64,000 nt of DNA. Source: Oscillospiraceae bacterium (GTDB lineage Bacteria > Bacillota_A > Clostridia > Oscillospirales > Oscillospiraceae). The notes under the pieces were generated by a model, which saw only the letters and a program-made list of their open reading frames with translations, was not told the DNA's origin and did no database searches. The position numbers were made by a program, and so were the translations under genes. Within the stretch, counting starts at the first letter, position 1. Each line of letters opens with the position of its first letter. The stretch is from assembly GCA_017539885.1 (NCBI GenBank), contig JAFYCC010000033.1:1-64000 (forward strand), written 5' to 3'. Below, piece by piece: positions 9,001-17,055 of the stretch.

Positions 9001-10125
9001 TACGTCTCGCTCCGTGATGCCGGTCAGATCCGTTATCTCCCGCGGCAGCGCCCGGCCGGGATTTACAAAGGTATCGAAGCGCGCGATGCATTCGGTGCCG
9101 CGGAAAATGACGGCGCCGATCTCAATGATGCGGTCGCGGTTCTGATGAAGGCCTGTCGTTTCCAGGTCAAAAGCGACGAACTCGTCGGTAAGCGCGCGGC
9201 CGTCATGCCCGTGTACCGCGAGACGGTCATCCACATCGTTGATGAAATAGCCCTCAAGACCGTAGATGACCTTGATGCCCTTCTTCTTCGCGGCATTCCA
9301 CGCATCCGGGAAGGCCTGCACGACTCCGTGATCGGTGAAGGCGACGGCCGGATGGCCCCACCGTGATGCCGTTTCGACAACGGCGACCGGATCGCTGAGC
9401 GCGTCCAGCGTGGAGAACCGCGTGTGCAGATGCAGTTCCACGCGCTTGTCACCCGGATAGTCGTCCATGCGTACGGGCTTTTTGGCCAGAATGATCGCCT
9501 GCGGATCCACAACGAGATCCTCATCGTAACGGTTATATGTGGCAGTGCCTTTGACGGCAACGTACATGCCGGGCTTGATCCGGTCCGTGACGCTGCGGTC
9601 TTTTCCGGAACTGATATATTTTGAGACGCGGATGGAACCCGTGTAGTCCGTTATGCAGAAGTCCAGCACAACGGCCTTCGTCTTCTTGATATCCCGGTTT
9701 TCCACGGAAAAGATCTCGCCCCGAATGACCACAGGACCGCTCTCTCTGGTCAGATTGCCGATCTCCGTGAGCGGCGCGGGCTTGAAATCCTTGCCGAACA
9801 GGACGCTGTCCGAGACGGTCTCCTCTTTCGGAACCGACCGCTTCTTCTTTGGCTTGACGGGCACGGGTTCCGCTGCCGGCTCGGGTACGTCGGACGGCGA
9901 CAGAAGCGCCACGCTGTGCAGACCGTATTCGGTGGCGATACAGGCCTCCAGTTCGAGCAGCTCCTGCGCGGACGGCGCTGCAGCGAAACGTACGTCCGCA
10001 TTCATAGAAAGACGCTCGCGGTTGATCGTAACAGAACTGACGAGCGCCTGATCCAAACCGCCGCAATGCGAGCGCAGCGGCTCGCAGCAGCGGAACAATT
10101 CCAGAAATGGTGTGATTCTGTCCAT
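6100..10125 (-). CDS. polC: DNA polymerase III PolC-type subunit alpha
   Basis: Main replicative polymerase of Gram-positive bacteria, 1341 aa. That is somewhat shorter than the usual 1430 or so, with a reduced N-terminal region followed by a Lys/Pro linker. Domains in order: OB fold (about 125-215), first PHP part (HLHTRFS near 230), DEDD 3'-5' exonuclease (AFDLETTG near 315), second PHP part, then the polymerase core. The core contains a four-Cys zinc site (CPNC ... CPVC) and the catalytic PDIDLNFSGEYQ. AAGGAAA precedes the ATG. The start is 17 nt after ispG, so it is probably the last gene of the pyrH-to-polC operon. proS, often found between ispG and polC in relatives, is absent. Confidence 0.96.
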   Translation of the reverse strand: MDRITPFLELFRCCEPLRSHCGGLDQALVSSVTINRERLSMNADVRFAAAPSAQELLELEACIATEYGLHSVALLSPSDVPEPAAEPVPVKPKKKRSVPKEETVSDSVLFGKDFKPAPLTEIGNLTRESGPVVIRGEIFSVENRDIKKTKAVVLDFCITDYTGSIRVSKYISSGKDRSVTDRIKPGMYVAVKGTATYNRYDEDLVVDPQAIILAKKPVRMDDYPGDKRVELHLHTRFSTLDALSDPVAVVETASRWGHPAVAFTDHGVVQAFPDAWNAAKKKGIKVIYGLEGYFINDVDDRLAVHGHDGRALTDEFVAFDLETTGLHQNRDRIIEIGAVIFRGTECIARFDTFVNPGRALPREITDLTGITERDVFDAPSEAEAIPRFLEFVGDRPLIAHNADFDVGFVQAACERLGLPFTPVYADTLALAQTLLPDLKRYKLDMVAGRLGLPDFRHHRADDDAYICGRICERFFAMLAEKGVRSFDGIQQVISGMGSGLGGHRARHIVLLAKNKAGLKNLYELVSKSHLEYFHRHPLIPKSLLQQYRDGLIIGSACQAGEVFDAILGRRSAAEQRRLAAFYDYLEIQPICNNEFLIPAGRVSGEEELRDLNRRIVELASELGKPVVATGDVHFLEPEQEIFRRILLASKKMDDADRPTPLYFKTTSEMLEEFSYLGEAKAKEVVIDASRAIADQIESFDILPKDLYPPKIENSAEDLQRLCYEKLHALYGDDPPAIVTERMETELHDILMRKYDVIYMSAQKLVSDSLAHGYLVGSRGSVGSSLVAYMSGITEVNALPAHYRCPNCRYSDFESGKGYGCGADMPDKLCPVCGTLLDKDGFDIPFETFLGFGGDKVPDIDLNFSGEYQANAHKYTETLFGRDHVFKAGTIGTLAEKTAYGYVKKYLEERGLTVTKAEENRLAAGCVGVKRTTGQHPGGLVIIPQDMDVTDFCPVQHPADDRDSDIITTHFDYHKMEANLLKLDELGHDDPTMIRMLEDLTGLDAKKIRLDDKQTMGIFRSPEPLGLPDDDPIIGKTGTIGIPEFGTGFTRQMLVDTKPEHFDILIRLSGFSHGTDVWLGNAKDLIMSGTASVKDTVGCRDDIMLYLISVGMEPKRAFKFMEAVRKGAIHKGKPWPDGIVEEMQSLGVPEWYIESCRRIQYLFPKAHAVAYVMMAFRIAWFKVHEPLAFYSAYFYRRSQKDSFDADLMLGGVDKVRAAINDIQRNPAPTAKEEDLLTTLEAVYEFYMRGFSFLGIDLYRSDAAKFLIEDGSLRPPFVAISGLGEAAAQDLMNCRTSGNGFISVEELSKACPKVSQTHLETLKAMGALGDLPEENQISFFDGF

Positions 10126-10142
10126 GTTTTGCTTTCCTTATC

Positions 10143-11189
10143 TCAACTGTCGCTGTGAATCAGGTCCAGGAGCGCCTTCAGCAGGTCGTCGCCGGGAACC
10201 TTGCCGACGATGACGCCTTTTTTGAACAGCACGCCCTCACCGTCGCCGCCGGCGATGCCGTAGTCTGCTTCTCTGGCTTCGCCCGGACCGTTAACGGCGC
10301 AGCCCATCACGGCAACCGTGATGTCGCGCTTTTCATTGCGCAGCGCGTCCTCCACCCGATGTGCGAGAGGGATGAGGTCGATGCGCGTTCTGCCGCAGGT
10401 GGGGCAGGATACGACACGCACGCCTTCACGGCGAAGGCCCGCAGCTTTTAGTATGGCCAGACCCGCCCTGACCTCGGCGACGGGATCCGCGGTGAGTGAA
10501 ACGCGCAGCGTGTCGCCGACACCGTCGAGCAGCAGCGCGCCGATGCCGACCGCGGAGCGGACAAGACCGTTGTACTCTGTGCCGGCCTCCGTAACACCGA
10601 TGTGCAGCGGGTAGTCCGTCTGCTGTGCGAGGAGCCGGTAGGCCTCCACGGTCTCACGCACGTCCGAGGACTTGATCGAGATGCAGATATCTGTGAAGTC
10701 CATGCTCTCAAGCAAATGTACCTGACGTAGGGCGCTTTCCACAAGCGCGCGCGGACAGCGTCCATACTGCGCGAGCAGGTCCTTTTCGATGCTGCCGCTG
10801 TTGACGCCGACGCGGATCGGAATGCCCCGGGCTGCGCAGGCGTCGGCAACGGCGCGCACGTTCTCCTGCGCGCCTATGTTGCCGGGGTTGATACGGATTT
10901 TCTGCACGCCGGCTTCAACAGACGCAAGCGCAAGTCTGTAATCAAAGTGGATATCCGCCACAACGGGCAGAGGAGACTGCCCGCAGATCGTCTCCAGGGC
11001 CTGCGCGGCAGCCATATCCGGCACGGCGCAGCGCACGATCTCACAGCCCGCGGCAGCGAGCGCGCGGATCTGCGCGAGCGTTGCGTCGATATCATCCGTG
11101 CGCGTATTCGTCATGGACTGCACACTGACCGGAGCGCCGCCTCCGACGTACACGCCGCCGACCCTGATCTGTTTCGTAGTGTTTCTCAT
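10143..11189 (-). CDS. ispG: (E)-4-hydroxy-3-methylbut-2-enyl-diphosphate synthase
   Basis: IspG/GcpE, a 4Fe-4S enzyme of the non-mevalonate isoprenoid pathway, 348 aa. The start is typical (VGGVYVGGGAPVSVQSMTNT). The C-terminal cluster ligands are visible as SCPTCGR and later CAVNGPGEA. It acts two steps after Dxr plus the ygb enzymes, and dxr lies two genes upstream in the same run. GGAAG precedes the ATG, and there is a 24-nt gap to rseP. Confidence 0.96.
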   Translation of the reverse strand: MRNTTKQIRVGGVYVGGGAPVSVQSMTNTRTDDIDATLAQIRALAAAGCEIVRCAVPDMAAAQALETICGQSPLPVVADIHFDYRLALASVEAGVQKIRINPGNIGAQENVRAVADACAARGIPIRVGVNSGSIEKDLLAQYGRCPRALVESALRQVHLLESMDFTDICISIKSSDVRETVEAYRLLAQQTDYPLHIGVTEAGTEYNGLVRSAVGIGALLLDGVGDTLRVSLTADPVAEVRAGLAILKAAGLRREGVRVVSCPTCGRTRIDLIPLAHRVEDALRNEKRDITVAVMGCAVNGPGEAREADYGIAGGDGEGVLFKKGVIVGKVPGDDLLKALLDLIHSDS

Positions 11190-11213
11190 AGGTACTTCCG
11201 TTTCCCGTAACCG

Positions 11214-12278
11214 TCAGCGGACGATGAGCCGCACGACGTCGTTGTACATGACGAAGAGCATCAGCCCTACCAGCAGCACGAGGCCGGCCGCGTGGACATA
11301 GCCTTCATATTTCGGATCGATCTTTCTGCGGATGATGTGTTCGACGATCCAGGTGAGGATCAGAAACAGAATCCGTCCGCCGTCGAGCGCGGGGATCGGC
11401 AGAAGGTTCATCACGGCAAGATTGATGGCGATAAAGGCCGCAAGATAGGCAATGTTATCGAATGCGTCGCGCGCGGATTCTGAGGCCTGCCCGACGTCAT
11501 TGATCATCGAGACGATGCCCACGACACCGGAGAGATCCTTCACGCCCACGGCACCGGTGAACAGATCCGCGAGACTCAGGCGAATCATGCGCACGAAGTC
11601 GAGCGCACAGTACCAGCTGTATTTGAGCTTCGCGCCGAAGCCCTCTTCCTTGACACCGAAATAAAAACCGTACTGGAGCTGCTCGTTGCCGTTGTCGTCC
11701 GTCGTGACGACCGTGCGCTCCAGACGCAGATCCTCAAGCGTGAGTTTGTGCCCGTCTCGAACGACGACGATGTCGATGGGACGCTCACCGGCGCGGGAGA
11801 GAAAGGTGGAGACGTTCGAGGAAAAATACGTACGTTCCCCATCGATCTTGTATATGGTGTCGCCGACCTGAAAGCCGTCTTCCCCGACGTAGGGACACCC
11901 GTCCATGAAGCCCGTGAGCGTAGGCGTACGGAAACCGGACGCGCCTGAAAAGACAACGAAGATCAGGATCAGGCCGAACAGAAAGTTCATCGTCACGCCC
12001 GCCAGCAGGATGAGAAGCCGCTTCCAGGCGCTCTGCGAGGAGAAAGCGCGCGGATCGGAGGAGTCGCCGTCCTCGCCCTCCATTGCGCAGAAACCGCCGA
12101 GCGGCAGAGCCCGCAGCGTGTAGAGCGTTTCCTTGCCCTGCTTTTTCAGCAGCTTCGGACCCATGCCGACGGCGAACTCGTTGACTTTTACGCCGCAGGC
12201 TTTGGCGACGAGAAAGTGACCGAGCTCGTGCGTGGTGATGAGAATACCGAAAACCAGTATGGCGACGATGACGTACAT
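11214..12278 (-). CDS. rseP: RIP metalloprotease RseP (site-2 protease)
   Basis: Intramembrane zinc protease, 354 aa. HELGH at residues 18-22 in the first transmembrane helix is the catalytic motif. A PDZ domain lies in the middle (GDTIYKIDGERT), and the C-terminal helices carry NLLPIPALDGG, which holds the third metal ligand region. The family cleaves anti-sigma factors and remnant signal peptides in the membrane. GAGGT stands 6 nt before the ATG. The gene keeps the conserved position between dxr and ispG. Confidence 0.96.
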   Translation of the reverse strand: MYVIVAILVFGILITTHELGHFLVAKACGVKVNEFAVGMGPKLLKKQGKETLYTLRALPLGGFCAMEGEDGDSSDPRAFSSQSAWKRLLILLAGVTMNFLFGLILIFVVFSGASGFRTPTLTGFMDGCPYVGEDGFQVGDTIYKIDGERTYFSSNVSTFLSRAGERPIDIVVVRDGHKLTLEDLRLERTVVTTDDNGNEQLQYGFYFGVKEEGFGAKLKYSWYCALDFVRMIRLSLADLFTGAVGVKDLSGVVGIVSMINDVGQASESARDAFDNIAYLAAFIAINLAVMNLLPIPALDGGRILFLILTWIVEHIIRRKIDPKYEGYVHAAGLVLLVGLMLFVMYNDVVRLIVR

Positions 12279-12312
12279 AGTTTACCTCGTAGAAAAGTGA
12301 TCCGCGGACGCT

Positions 12313-13467
12313 TCAGGCGGAGAAACGGTATTCCGCGGCGGCGGCGCGCGCAGCCCGGTCTGTTTCCAGAATTTCCTCCAGCGTGAGACGTGCATGAAAG
12401 TCCATGCTGCCAAGCACAGCCGCGACGCATTCATAGATTGCGCCGAAGGGCAGTTCCCGGCGAAGAAAACGGGCGACCGCGACCTCGTTGGCGGCGGAAA
12501 GCGCCGCGGCGGAATCATCCCCGCGGCGTGCGCAGTCCATCGCAAGCGCAAGGCACGGCGTGTTTTCAAGATCCGGCGAGCTGAAATGCAGTCCGGACAG
12601 TTTCGTAAGATCGAGCCGCTCCGCCTGGGAGACCAGACGCTCCGGCCAGGTCAGCGCGTACTGAATAGGAAGGCGCATGTCTGCGACGCCGCACTGCGCG
12701 ATCACGCTGCCGTCCGTCAGCTCGACTGCGGAGTGGATCACGCTCTCCGGATGGATGAGGACCTCGATCTGATCCGGCGTGACGGAGAACAGATGCATGG
12801 CCTCAATGAATTCCAGGCCTTTGTTCATCATAGTTGCGCTGTCGACGCTGATCTTCGCGCCCATGTTCCAGTTCGGGTGGGAGACAGCCTGCTTCGGGGT
12901 CGCATTGAATATCTCACGAAGCGGCCTGCCGCGGAATGGTCCGCCGGAGGCAGTCAGAAGGATCCTGCGCAGTTCGTCGTGACTGCGGCCGCTCAGACAC
13001 TGAAAGATTGCGGCATGCTCGCTGTCCACGGGGAGGATCTCCGCGCCGAAGCGGCGTGCTGCTTCCATGACGATCGAGCCTGCGCACACGAGCGTTTCCT
13101 TGTTGGCAAGGCATATGCGCTTGCGCGCCTCAATCGCGGCGAGCGTCGGGCGCAGTCCCACGGAACCCGAAACAGCGGTAACGACAGCGTCTGACGCGGG
13201 ATATACGGCGGCCTCGATGAGACCGTCCATGCCGGAGACGACGCGTATCGGCAGATCGGCCAGCGACGTGCGGACAAGCCGGGCGCCGGCCTCTTCCCAG
13301 ACGGCGACAAGTTCCGGCCTGAAGCGCCGTGCCTGTTCCTCGAGAAGAGCCAGGTTCGTATTCCCGGTTATGGCTGCGACACGAAAGCCGTGGAATGCCG
13401 CAACGTCCAGAGTCTGGCGCCCGATCGAACCGGTCGAGCCCAGAACGGAAAGCGTCTTTATGCTCAT
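12313..13467 (-). CDS. dxr: 1-deoxy-D-xylulose-5-phosphate reductoisomerase
   Basis: First committed enzyme of the MEP isoprenoid pathway, NADPH- and metal-dependent. It shows the Rossmann motif GSTGSIGRQTL at the N-terminus, LANKETLV, and the substrate/metal segment with PVDSEHAAIFQ. I chose the ATG at 13467 because it overlaps the cdsA stop as ATGA, implying coupled translation. This gives 384 aa, the family length; an upstream in-frame GTG at 13485 would add six residues inside cdsA. Confidence 0.95.
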   Translation of the reverse strand: MSIKTLSVLGSTGSIGRQTLDVAAFHGFRVAAITGNTNLALLEEQARRFRPELVAVWEEAGARLVRTSLADLPIRVVSGMDGLIEAAVYPASDAVVTAVSGSVGLRPTLAAIEARKRICLANKETLVCAGSIVMEAARRFGAEILPVDSEHAAIFQCLSGRSHDELRRILLTASGGPFRGRPLREIFNATPKQAVSHPNWNMGAKISVDSATMMNKGLEFIEAMHLFSVTPDQIEVLIHPESVIHSAVELTDGSVIAQCGVADMRLPIQYALTWPERLVSQAERLDLTKLSGLHFSSPDLENTPCLALAMDCARRGDDSAAALSAANEVAVARFLRRELPFGAIYECVAAVLGSMDFHARLTLEEILETDRAARAAAAEYRFSA

Positions 13468-14282
13468 ACGATTGCCGGGACCCACAGCATCAGGATCTCG
13501 ATCAGCGGCGCAACGAACATCATGCTGTCGAAGCGGTCGAGCGCGCCGCCGTGGCCGGGCAGGAGATTGCCGTAATCTTTAACGCCGCAGCAGCGCTTTA
13601 CGGCGGAAAACGCGAGATCGCCGATCTGACAGATCAGACTGCCGAGAAAACCGTAGATCAGCAGGGCCGCGAAATTGACCTCGATCTTGCAGGCGCGGAG
13701 GATCAGCCCGTAGACAAGCGCGAGCACGATTCCGCCGACAAAACCGCCGACGCAGCCCTCAAGTGTTTTGTTCGGACTGACATGCGGCGTGATCTTGTGG
13801 CGCCCGAGCGCAAGCCCGGCAAAATACGCGGCGCTGTCGCAGGAGAAGGTGATCACGAAGGGGAGCAGAAGTTTTACCGCGCTGTTTTCACCGATACCGA
13901 TGCGCACGAGCGCAGAGAGGAGGATCGGGAAGATGCCGGCGCAGAGCGCTGCCGCGAAGACATCGCGCAGATCAAGATGGCGCTCTCCCCGGAAGGAAAG
14001 AATGAGCTCGCCCATCAGGTACAGCACCAGAAGGAACAGCGCGGCGGCGGTTACTGCGTTGTGCGCGCCGAAAGCCGAGGAAACAGGAACTGCGAAAGCC
14101 AGGGCCATGCTTCCGAAGCATATGCGCTTCGGAAGCGTCGGAGCCGTGCAGCGCAGAAACTCCATGACGCACAGCGCGGCGACCGCGCCGACGAGAACGG
14201 CGAACAGCCACAGCGGCGCAAGAAAAACGACGATGAGCAGTACGGCAATGCCGATACCCGCAACGATTAGGCGTTTCTTCAT
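13464..14282 (-). CDS. cdsA: Phosphatidate cytidylyltransferase
   Basis: CDP-diacylglycerol synthase, a polytopic membrane enzyme that activates phosphatidic acid for phospholipid synthesis, 272 aa. Several hydrophobic helices are evident. The C-terminal signature is recognisable (PNKTLEGCVGGFVGG, then KDYGNLLPGHGGALDRFDSM). The start overlaps the uppS stop as ATGA, and the end overlaps dxr in the same way, so the three genes are translationally coupled. Confidence 0.94.
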   Translation of the reverse strand: MKKRLIVAGIGIAVLLIVVFLAPLWLFAVLVGAVAALCVMEFLRCTAPTLPKRICFGSMALAFAVPVSSAFGAHNAVTAAALFLLVLYLMGELILSFRGERHLDLRDVFAAALCAGIFPILLSALVRIGIGENSAVKLLLPFVITFSCDSAAYFAGLALGRHKITPHVSPNKTLEGCVGGFVGGIVLALVYGLILRACKIEVNFAALLIYGFLGSLICQIGDLAFSAVKRCCGVKDYGNLLPGHGGALDRFDSMMFVAPLIEILMLWVPAIV

Positions 14283-15010
14283 TTGGAATTAACTCCCCCA
14301 TACCGTCTGCTGCGGTGCTGATAGCTGATGATCGCAGCATCCAAATCTGATTCGGTAAAGTCTGGCCAGAGCGTATCGGTGAAATACAGTTCGGCATAGG
14401 CACTCTGCCAAAGCAGAAAGTTGCTCAGGCGATATTCGCCGCCGGGCCTGATGACGAGATCCGGATCCGGGATCCCGGCGGAATACATTTCTCCGGAGAG
14501 CGCGTCCTCGGTGATCTCCTTTCCGGATTCGACGCAGGCGCGCGCCGCGCGCACGATCTCCGCACGGGAGCCGTAATTGACGCAGATGTTGGCCTGAAAG
14601 CCGCTGTAATGCGTAGAGATCTCTCTCGTTCCCGCGATCAGTTCCTGCAGAGAAGGGGAGAGAACGGACGTGTCTCCGAAGACAGCCATGCGGATGTGGT
14701 CACGCTCCATCGTCTCGATGGCCTCGTGCAGATACTTGTCCAGCAAAGACATGATCGCAGAGACCTCCTCCGGCGGACGCTTCCAGTTCTCCGTGGAGAA
14801 GGCATAGACAGTCAGATATTCGACGCCGAGATCACGGCAGTGCGTGGCGATTCGGCGGAAGGTTTCAGCCCCCACAGCGTGCCCGGCAGTGCGCGGCAGA
14901 CCGCGCTTTTTGGCCCAGCGGCCGTTTCCGTCCATTATGACGGCAATATGGCGGGGAAGGTTGACAGCGTCAACCTTCTCCGCCTTACGATTTCTAGTCA
15001 GCAGACCCAT
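14279..15010 (-). CDS. uppS: Isoprenyl transferase (undecaprenyl diphosphate synthase)
   Basis: Cis-prenyltransferase that makes the C55 lipid carrier for cell-wall precursors, 243 aa. The family signature is clear: IMDGNGRWAKKRG with the catalytic Asp, then TVYAFSTENWKRP, and RPGGEYRLSNFLLWQSAYAE near the C-terminus. It starts one base after the frr stop. It consumes the isoprenoid precursors made by the neighbouring dxr and ispG products. Confidence 0.96.
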   Translation of the reverse strand: MGLLTRNRKAEKVDAVNLPRHIAVIMDGNGRWAKKRGLPRTAGHAVGAETFRRIATHCRDLGVEYLTVYAFSTENWKRPPEEVSAIMSLLDKYLHEAIETMERDHIRMAVFGDTSVLSPSLQELIAGTREISTHYSGFQANICVNYGSRAEIVRAARACVESGKEITEDALSGEMYSAGIPDPDLVIRPGGEYRLSNFLLWQSAYAELYFTDTLWPDFTESDLDAAIISYQHRSRRYGGVNSK

Positions 15011-15011
15011 A

Positions 15012-15566
15012 TTAAAGCTCGAACAGTTCTTTTTCTTTCTTCGCCGTGAGAGAATCGATCTCCTTGATGGCTTCGTCAGTCATTTTCTGCAGATCCTTCT
15101 CGATGTCCTTGAGATCGTCTTCGGTGATCTCGGACTTTTTCTGCTGCTTCTTGAATGCGTCCATCGCGTCGCGGCGGATGTTGCGGACAGCGACCTTGCT
15201 TTCCTCGCCGTACTTGCGAACGAGCTTGGCCAGTTCCTTGCGGCGCTCCTCGGTAAGCTGCGGAAAGACCAGACGGATGATCCGGCCGTCGTTCTGCGGA
15301 TTGATGCCCAGATCGCTGGCGAGGATAGCCTTCTCAATGTTCTTGAGGACGGACGCATCCCAGGGCTGGATGGTCAGCGTCCGGGGATCAGGCGTGGCGA
15401 TCGTGGCAATCTGCTGGATGGGCGTGGGCGTGCCGTAGTACTCCACCGTGATCTGGTCGAGAACGGCGGCGTTTGCGCGCCCGGCACGTACGGATGCAAA
15501 TTGCTGGGCGAGCACCTCCGTGGTTTTCTTCATTTTATCTTTGTAGACCTGATAATCTGCAGACAT
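15012..15566 (-). CDS. frr: Ribosome recycling factor
   Basis: RRF, 184 aa, the standard length. It splits post-termination ribosomes together with EF-G. The N-terminus includes the conserved RAGRANAAVLDQI segment and the YYGTPTPIQQIA loop, and the C-terminal helix is highly charged. A full AAAGGAGGT site lies before the ATG. It is 42 nt from pyrH, the usual neighbour. Confidence 0.97.
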   Translation of the reverse strand: MSADYQVYKDKMKKTTEVLAQQFASVRAGRANAAVLDQITVEYYGTPTPIQQIATIATPDPRTLTIQPWDASVLKNIEKAILASDLGINPQNDGRIIRLVFPQLTEERRKELAKLVRKYGEESKVAVRNIRRDAMDAFKKQQKKSEITEDDLKDIEKDLQKMTDEAIKEIDSLTAKKEKELFEL

Positions 15567-15608
15567 GCGAATGACCTCCTTTTTGCGTTCGTGTTTTACT
15601 CCGCGCGT

Positions 15609-16337
15609 TCAGTCGACGACCGTTCCGATCTTTTCGCCCATTACGACGCGGACAATGTTTTCGGGATCTTTCAGTGCGAAGAGAATGACGGGGATATGAT
15701 TGTCCATGGACAGGGAAGTGGCGGTGGAGTCCATCACGGCGAGATGCTGTGCCAGCACTTCGTCATAACTGATGCTGTCATACTTTACGGCTGTCGGATC
15801 CTTTTTCGGATCCGCGGAATACACGCCGTCAATGTTTTTCGCCAGCAGGATCGCGTCCGCCTCGATCTCGGCGGCGCGCAGGACTGCGGCTGTATCCGTA
15901 GAGAAATAGGGGCAGCCGGTGCCGCAGCCGAAGATGACGACACGGCCCTTGGAGAGGTGACGCATGGCGCGCAGCCGGATATAGGGTTCCGCGATCGCCC
16001 GCATCTCGATGGCGGTCTGTACGCGGACCTCGACACCCATCTGCCCGAGTACGTCGGAGAGCGCGAGGCAGTTCATGACCGTTGCGAGCATGCCCATGTG
16101 ATCGGCACGCGTACGTTCGATGCGCCCGCCGCCGTCCTTGACGCCGCGCCAGAAGTTGCCGCCGCCGACGACGATGCCGACCTCGACACCAAGTTCCACG
16201 CAGCGCTTGACAGCCTGACAGACACGCTCGATCACTTCAAAATTGAGCCCGGTGGAGTTCTCACCGGCAAGCGCCTCGCCGCTGATCTTCAGCAGGATGC
16301 GCTTATACGCGGGCTTTGCGCCCGAGAACTGTTCCAT
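15609..16337 (-). CDS. pyrH: Uridylate kinase
   Basis: Bacterial UMP kinase of the amino-acid kinase fold, 242 aa. Recognisable elements are [13 protein letters not shown] at the N-terminus, [10 protein letters not shown], and [21 protein letters not shown] lies before the ATG. In most Bacillota it follows rpsB and tsf; here it is the first gene of the run and faces a plus-strand gene, so it has its own promoter, which I could not assign with confidence. Confidence 0.96.
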   Translation of the reverse strand: MEQFSGAKPAYKRILLKISGEALAGENSTGLNFEVIERVCQAVKRCVELGVEVGIVVGGGNFWRGVKDGGGRIERTRADHMGMLATVMNCLALSDVLGQMGVEVRVQTAIEMRAIAEPYIRLRAMRHLSKGRVVIFGCGTGCPYFSTDTAAVLRAAEIEADAILLAKNIDGVYSADPKKDPTAVKYDSISYDEVLAQHLAVMDSTATSLSMDNHIPVILFALKDPENIVRVVMGEKIGTVVD

Positions 16338-16450
16338 AGTCCGTCCTCCATATGATTCGTTCCCGATTATCTTACTATAAATTGGCGGAATAGAAAAGAG
16401 GTTTTCCGCAAAAATCCGAAAATGTTTGTACCCGGCGGACAGAGCATCTA

Positions 16451-16479
16451 TTGTAATTCTACGCAGATCAACTTAAAAT
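16451..16479 (+). promoter_or_regulatory. Candidate promoter of the 113-codon-class small hypothetical gene
   Basis: TTGTAA (16451-16456), 17 nt, TAAAAT (16474-16479). It is about 30 nt upstream of the small hypothetical gene and divergent from pyrH. The -35 matches only partly. Confidence 0.45.
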
Positions 16480-16511
16480 AGATTTATAAAACTTGAAAAG
16501 GAAGAGACGAC

Positions 16512-16862
16512 ATGACTCGAATCGGACCGTTTTTCTACATTGATGACCGTCTTATCTTCAACGCCTGTGCGGTGGAGACAGGCGAGCGGCGCGGAGGCAA
16601 GGTCGACAATCCCTACAGCCATGAGAGACTGTTTCAACGGCGCGGACCGGGCGGGGATTACATCGACTTCCCGCGCGGCAGGGTCGTCTGGGACGAGGAA
16701 CATGACTGCGCGATCATATATATCGATCCGTGCATATGGCGGCCGGAAATCGTTGACGCCATTGCGCGCGCCTTCGAACTGACGGACTACGTCGTGGAGG
16801 GGGATGTCCACTACCATTGCAAAGACTGTGCGGACGCCCTGCTCTCAGAAGAGGGATTGTGA
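16512..16862 (+). CDS. Small conserved-looking hypothetical protein
   Basis: A 116-aa soluble acidic protein with a good AAGGAAGAG site. I do not recognise the family. It opens with IGPFFYIDDRLIFNACAVETG, is rich in Asp, His and aromatic residues, and ends with HYHCKDCADALL, whose CxxC-flanked histidines could bind metal. There is no signal peptide or membrane segment. It is monocistronic, between its own promoter and an 18-bp hairpin. Confidence 0.75.
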   Translation: MTRIGPFFYIDDRLIFNACAVETGERRGGKVDNPYSHERLFQRRGPGGDYIDFPRGRVVWDEEHDCAIIYIDPCIWRPEIVDAIARAFELTDYVVEGDVHYHCKDCADALLSEEGL

Positions 16863-16869
16863 ACAGAAA

Positions 16870-16921
16870 CAGATCGCAGAGCACCGGGCGCAGAGAAATG
16901 CGGCCGGTGCTCTGCGATCTG
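16870..16921 (+). terminator. Long perfect stem-loop after the small hypothetical gene
   Basis: An 18-bp perfect inverted repeat (16870-16887 with 16904-16921) begins eight bases after the stop. No U-tract follows (CGTCAGG), so it may act as a U-less terminator or as a 3' end stabiliser. Confidence 0.55.
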
Positions 16922-16986
16922 CGTCAGGAGCGCCGCACAGCCATAAGAGGAAATGTGACAAATTGTTTACAAAATAGTGCCAATGT

Positions 16987-17015
16987 TTGACATAATATCT
17001 GCGCATTGCTATAAT
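16987..17015 (+). promoter_or_regulatory. Consensus SigA promoter of the SLH/SGNH gene
   Basis: TTGACA (16987-16992), exactly 17 nt, TATAAT (17010-17015). The upstream ATG at 17014 overlaps the -10 box and therefore cannot be the start codon of the gene. Confidence 0.92.
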
Positions 17016-17055
17016 GACCGAGATAGATGCTTCACGCTTGAGAGAGGTGTTCTGT

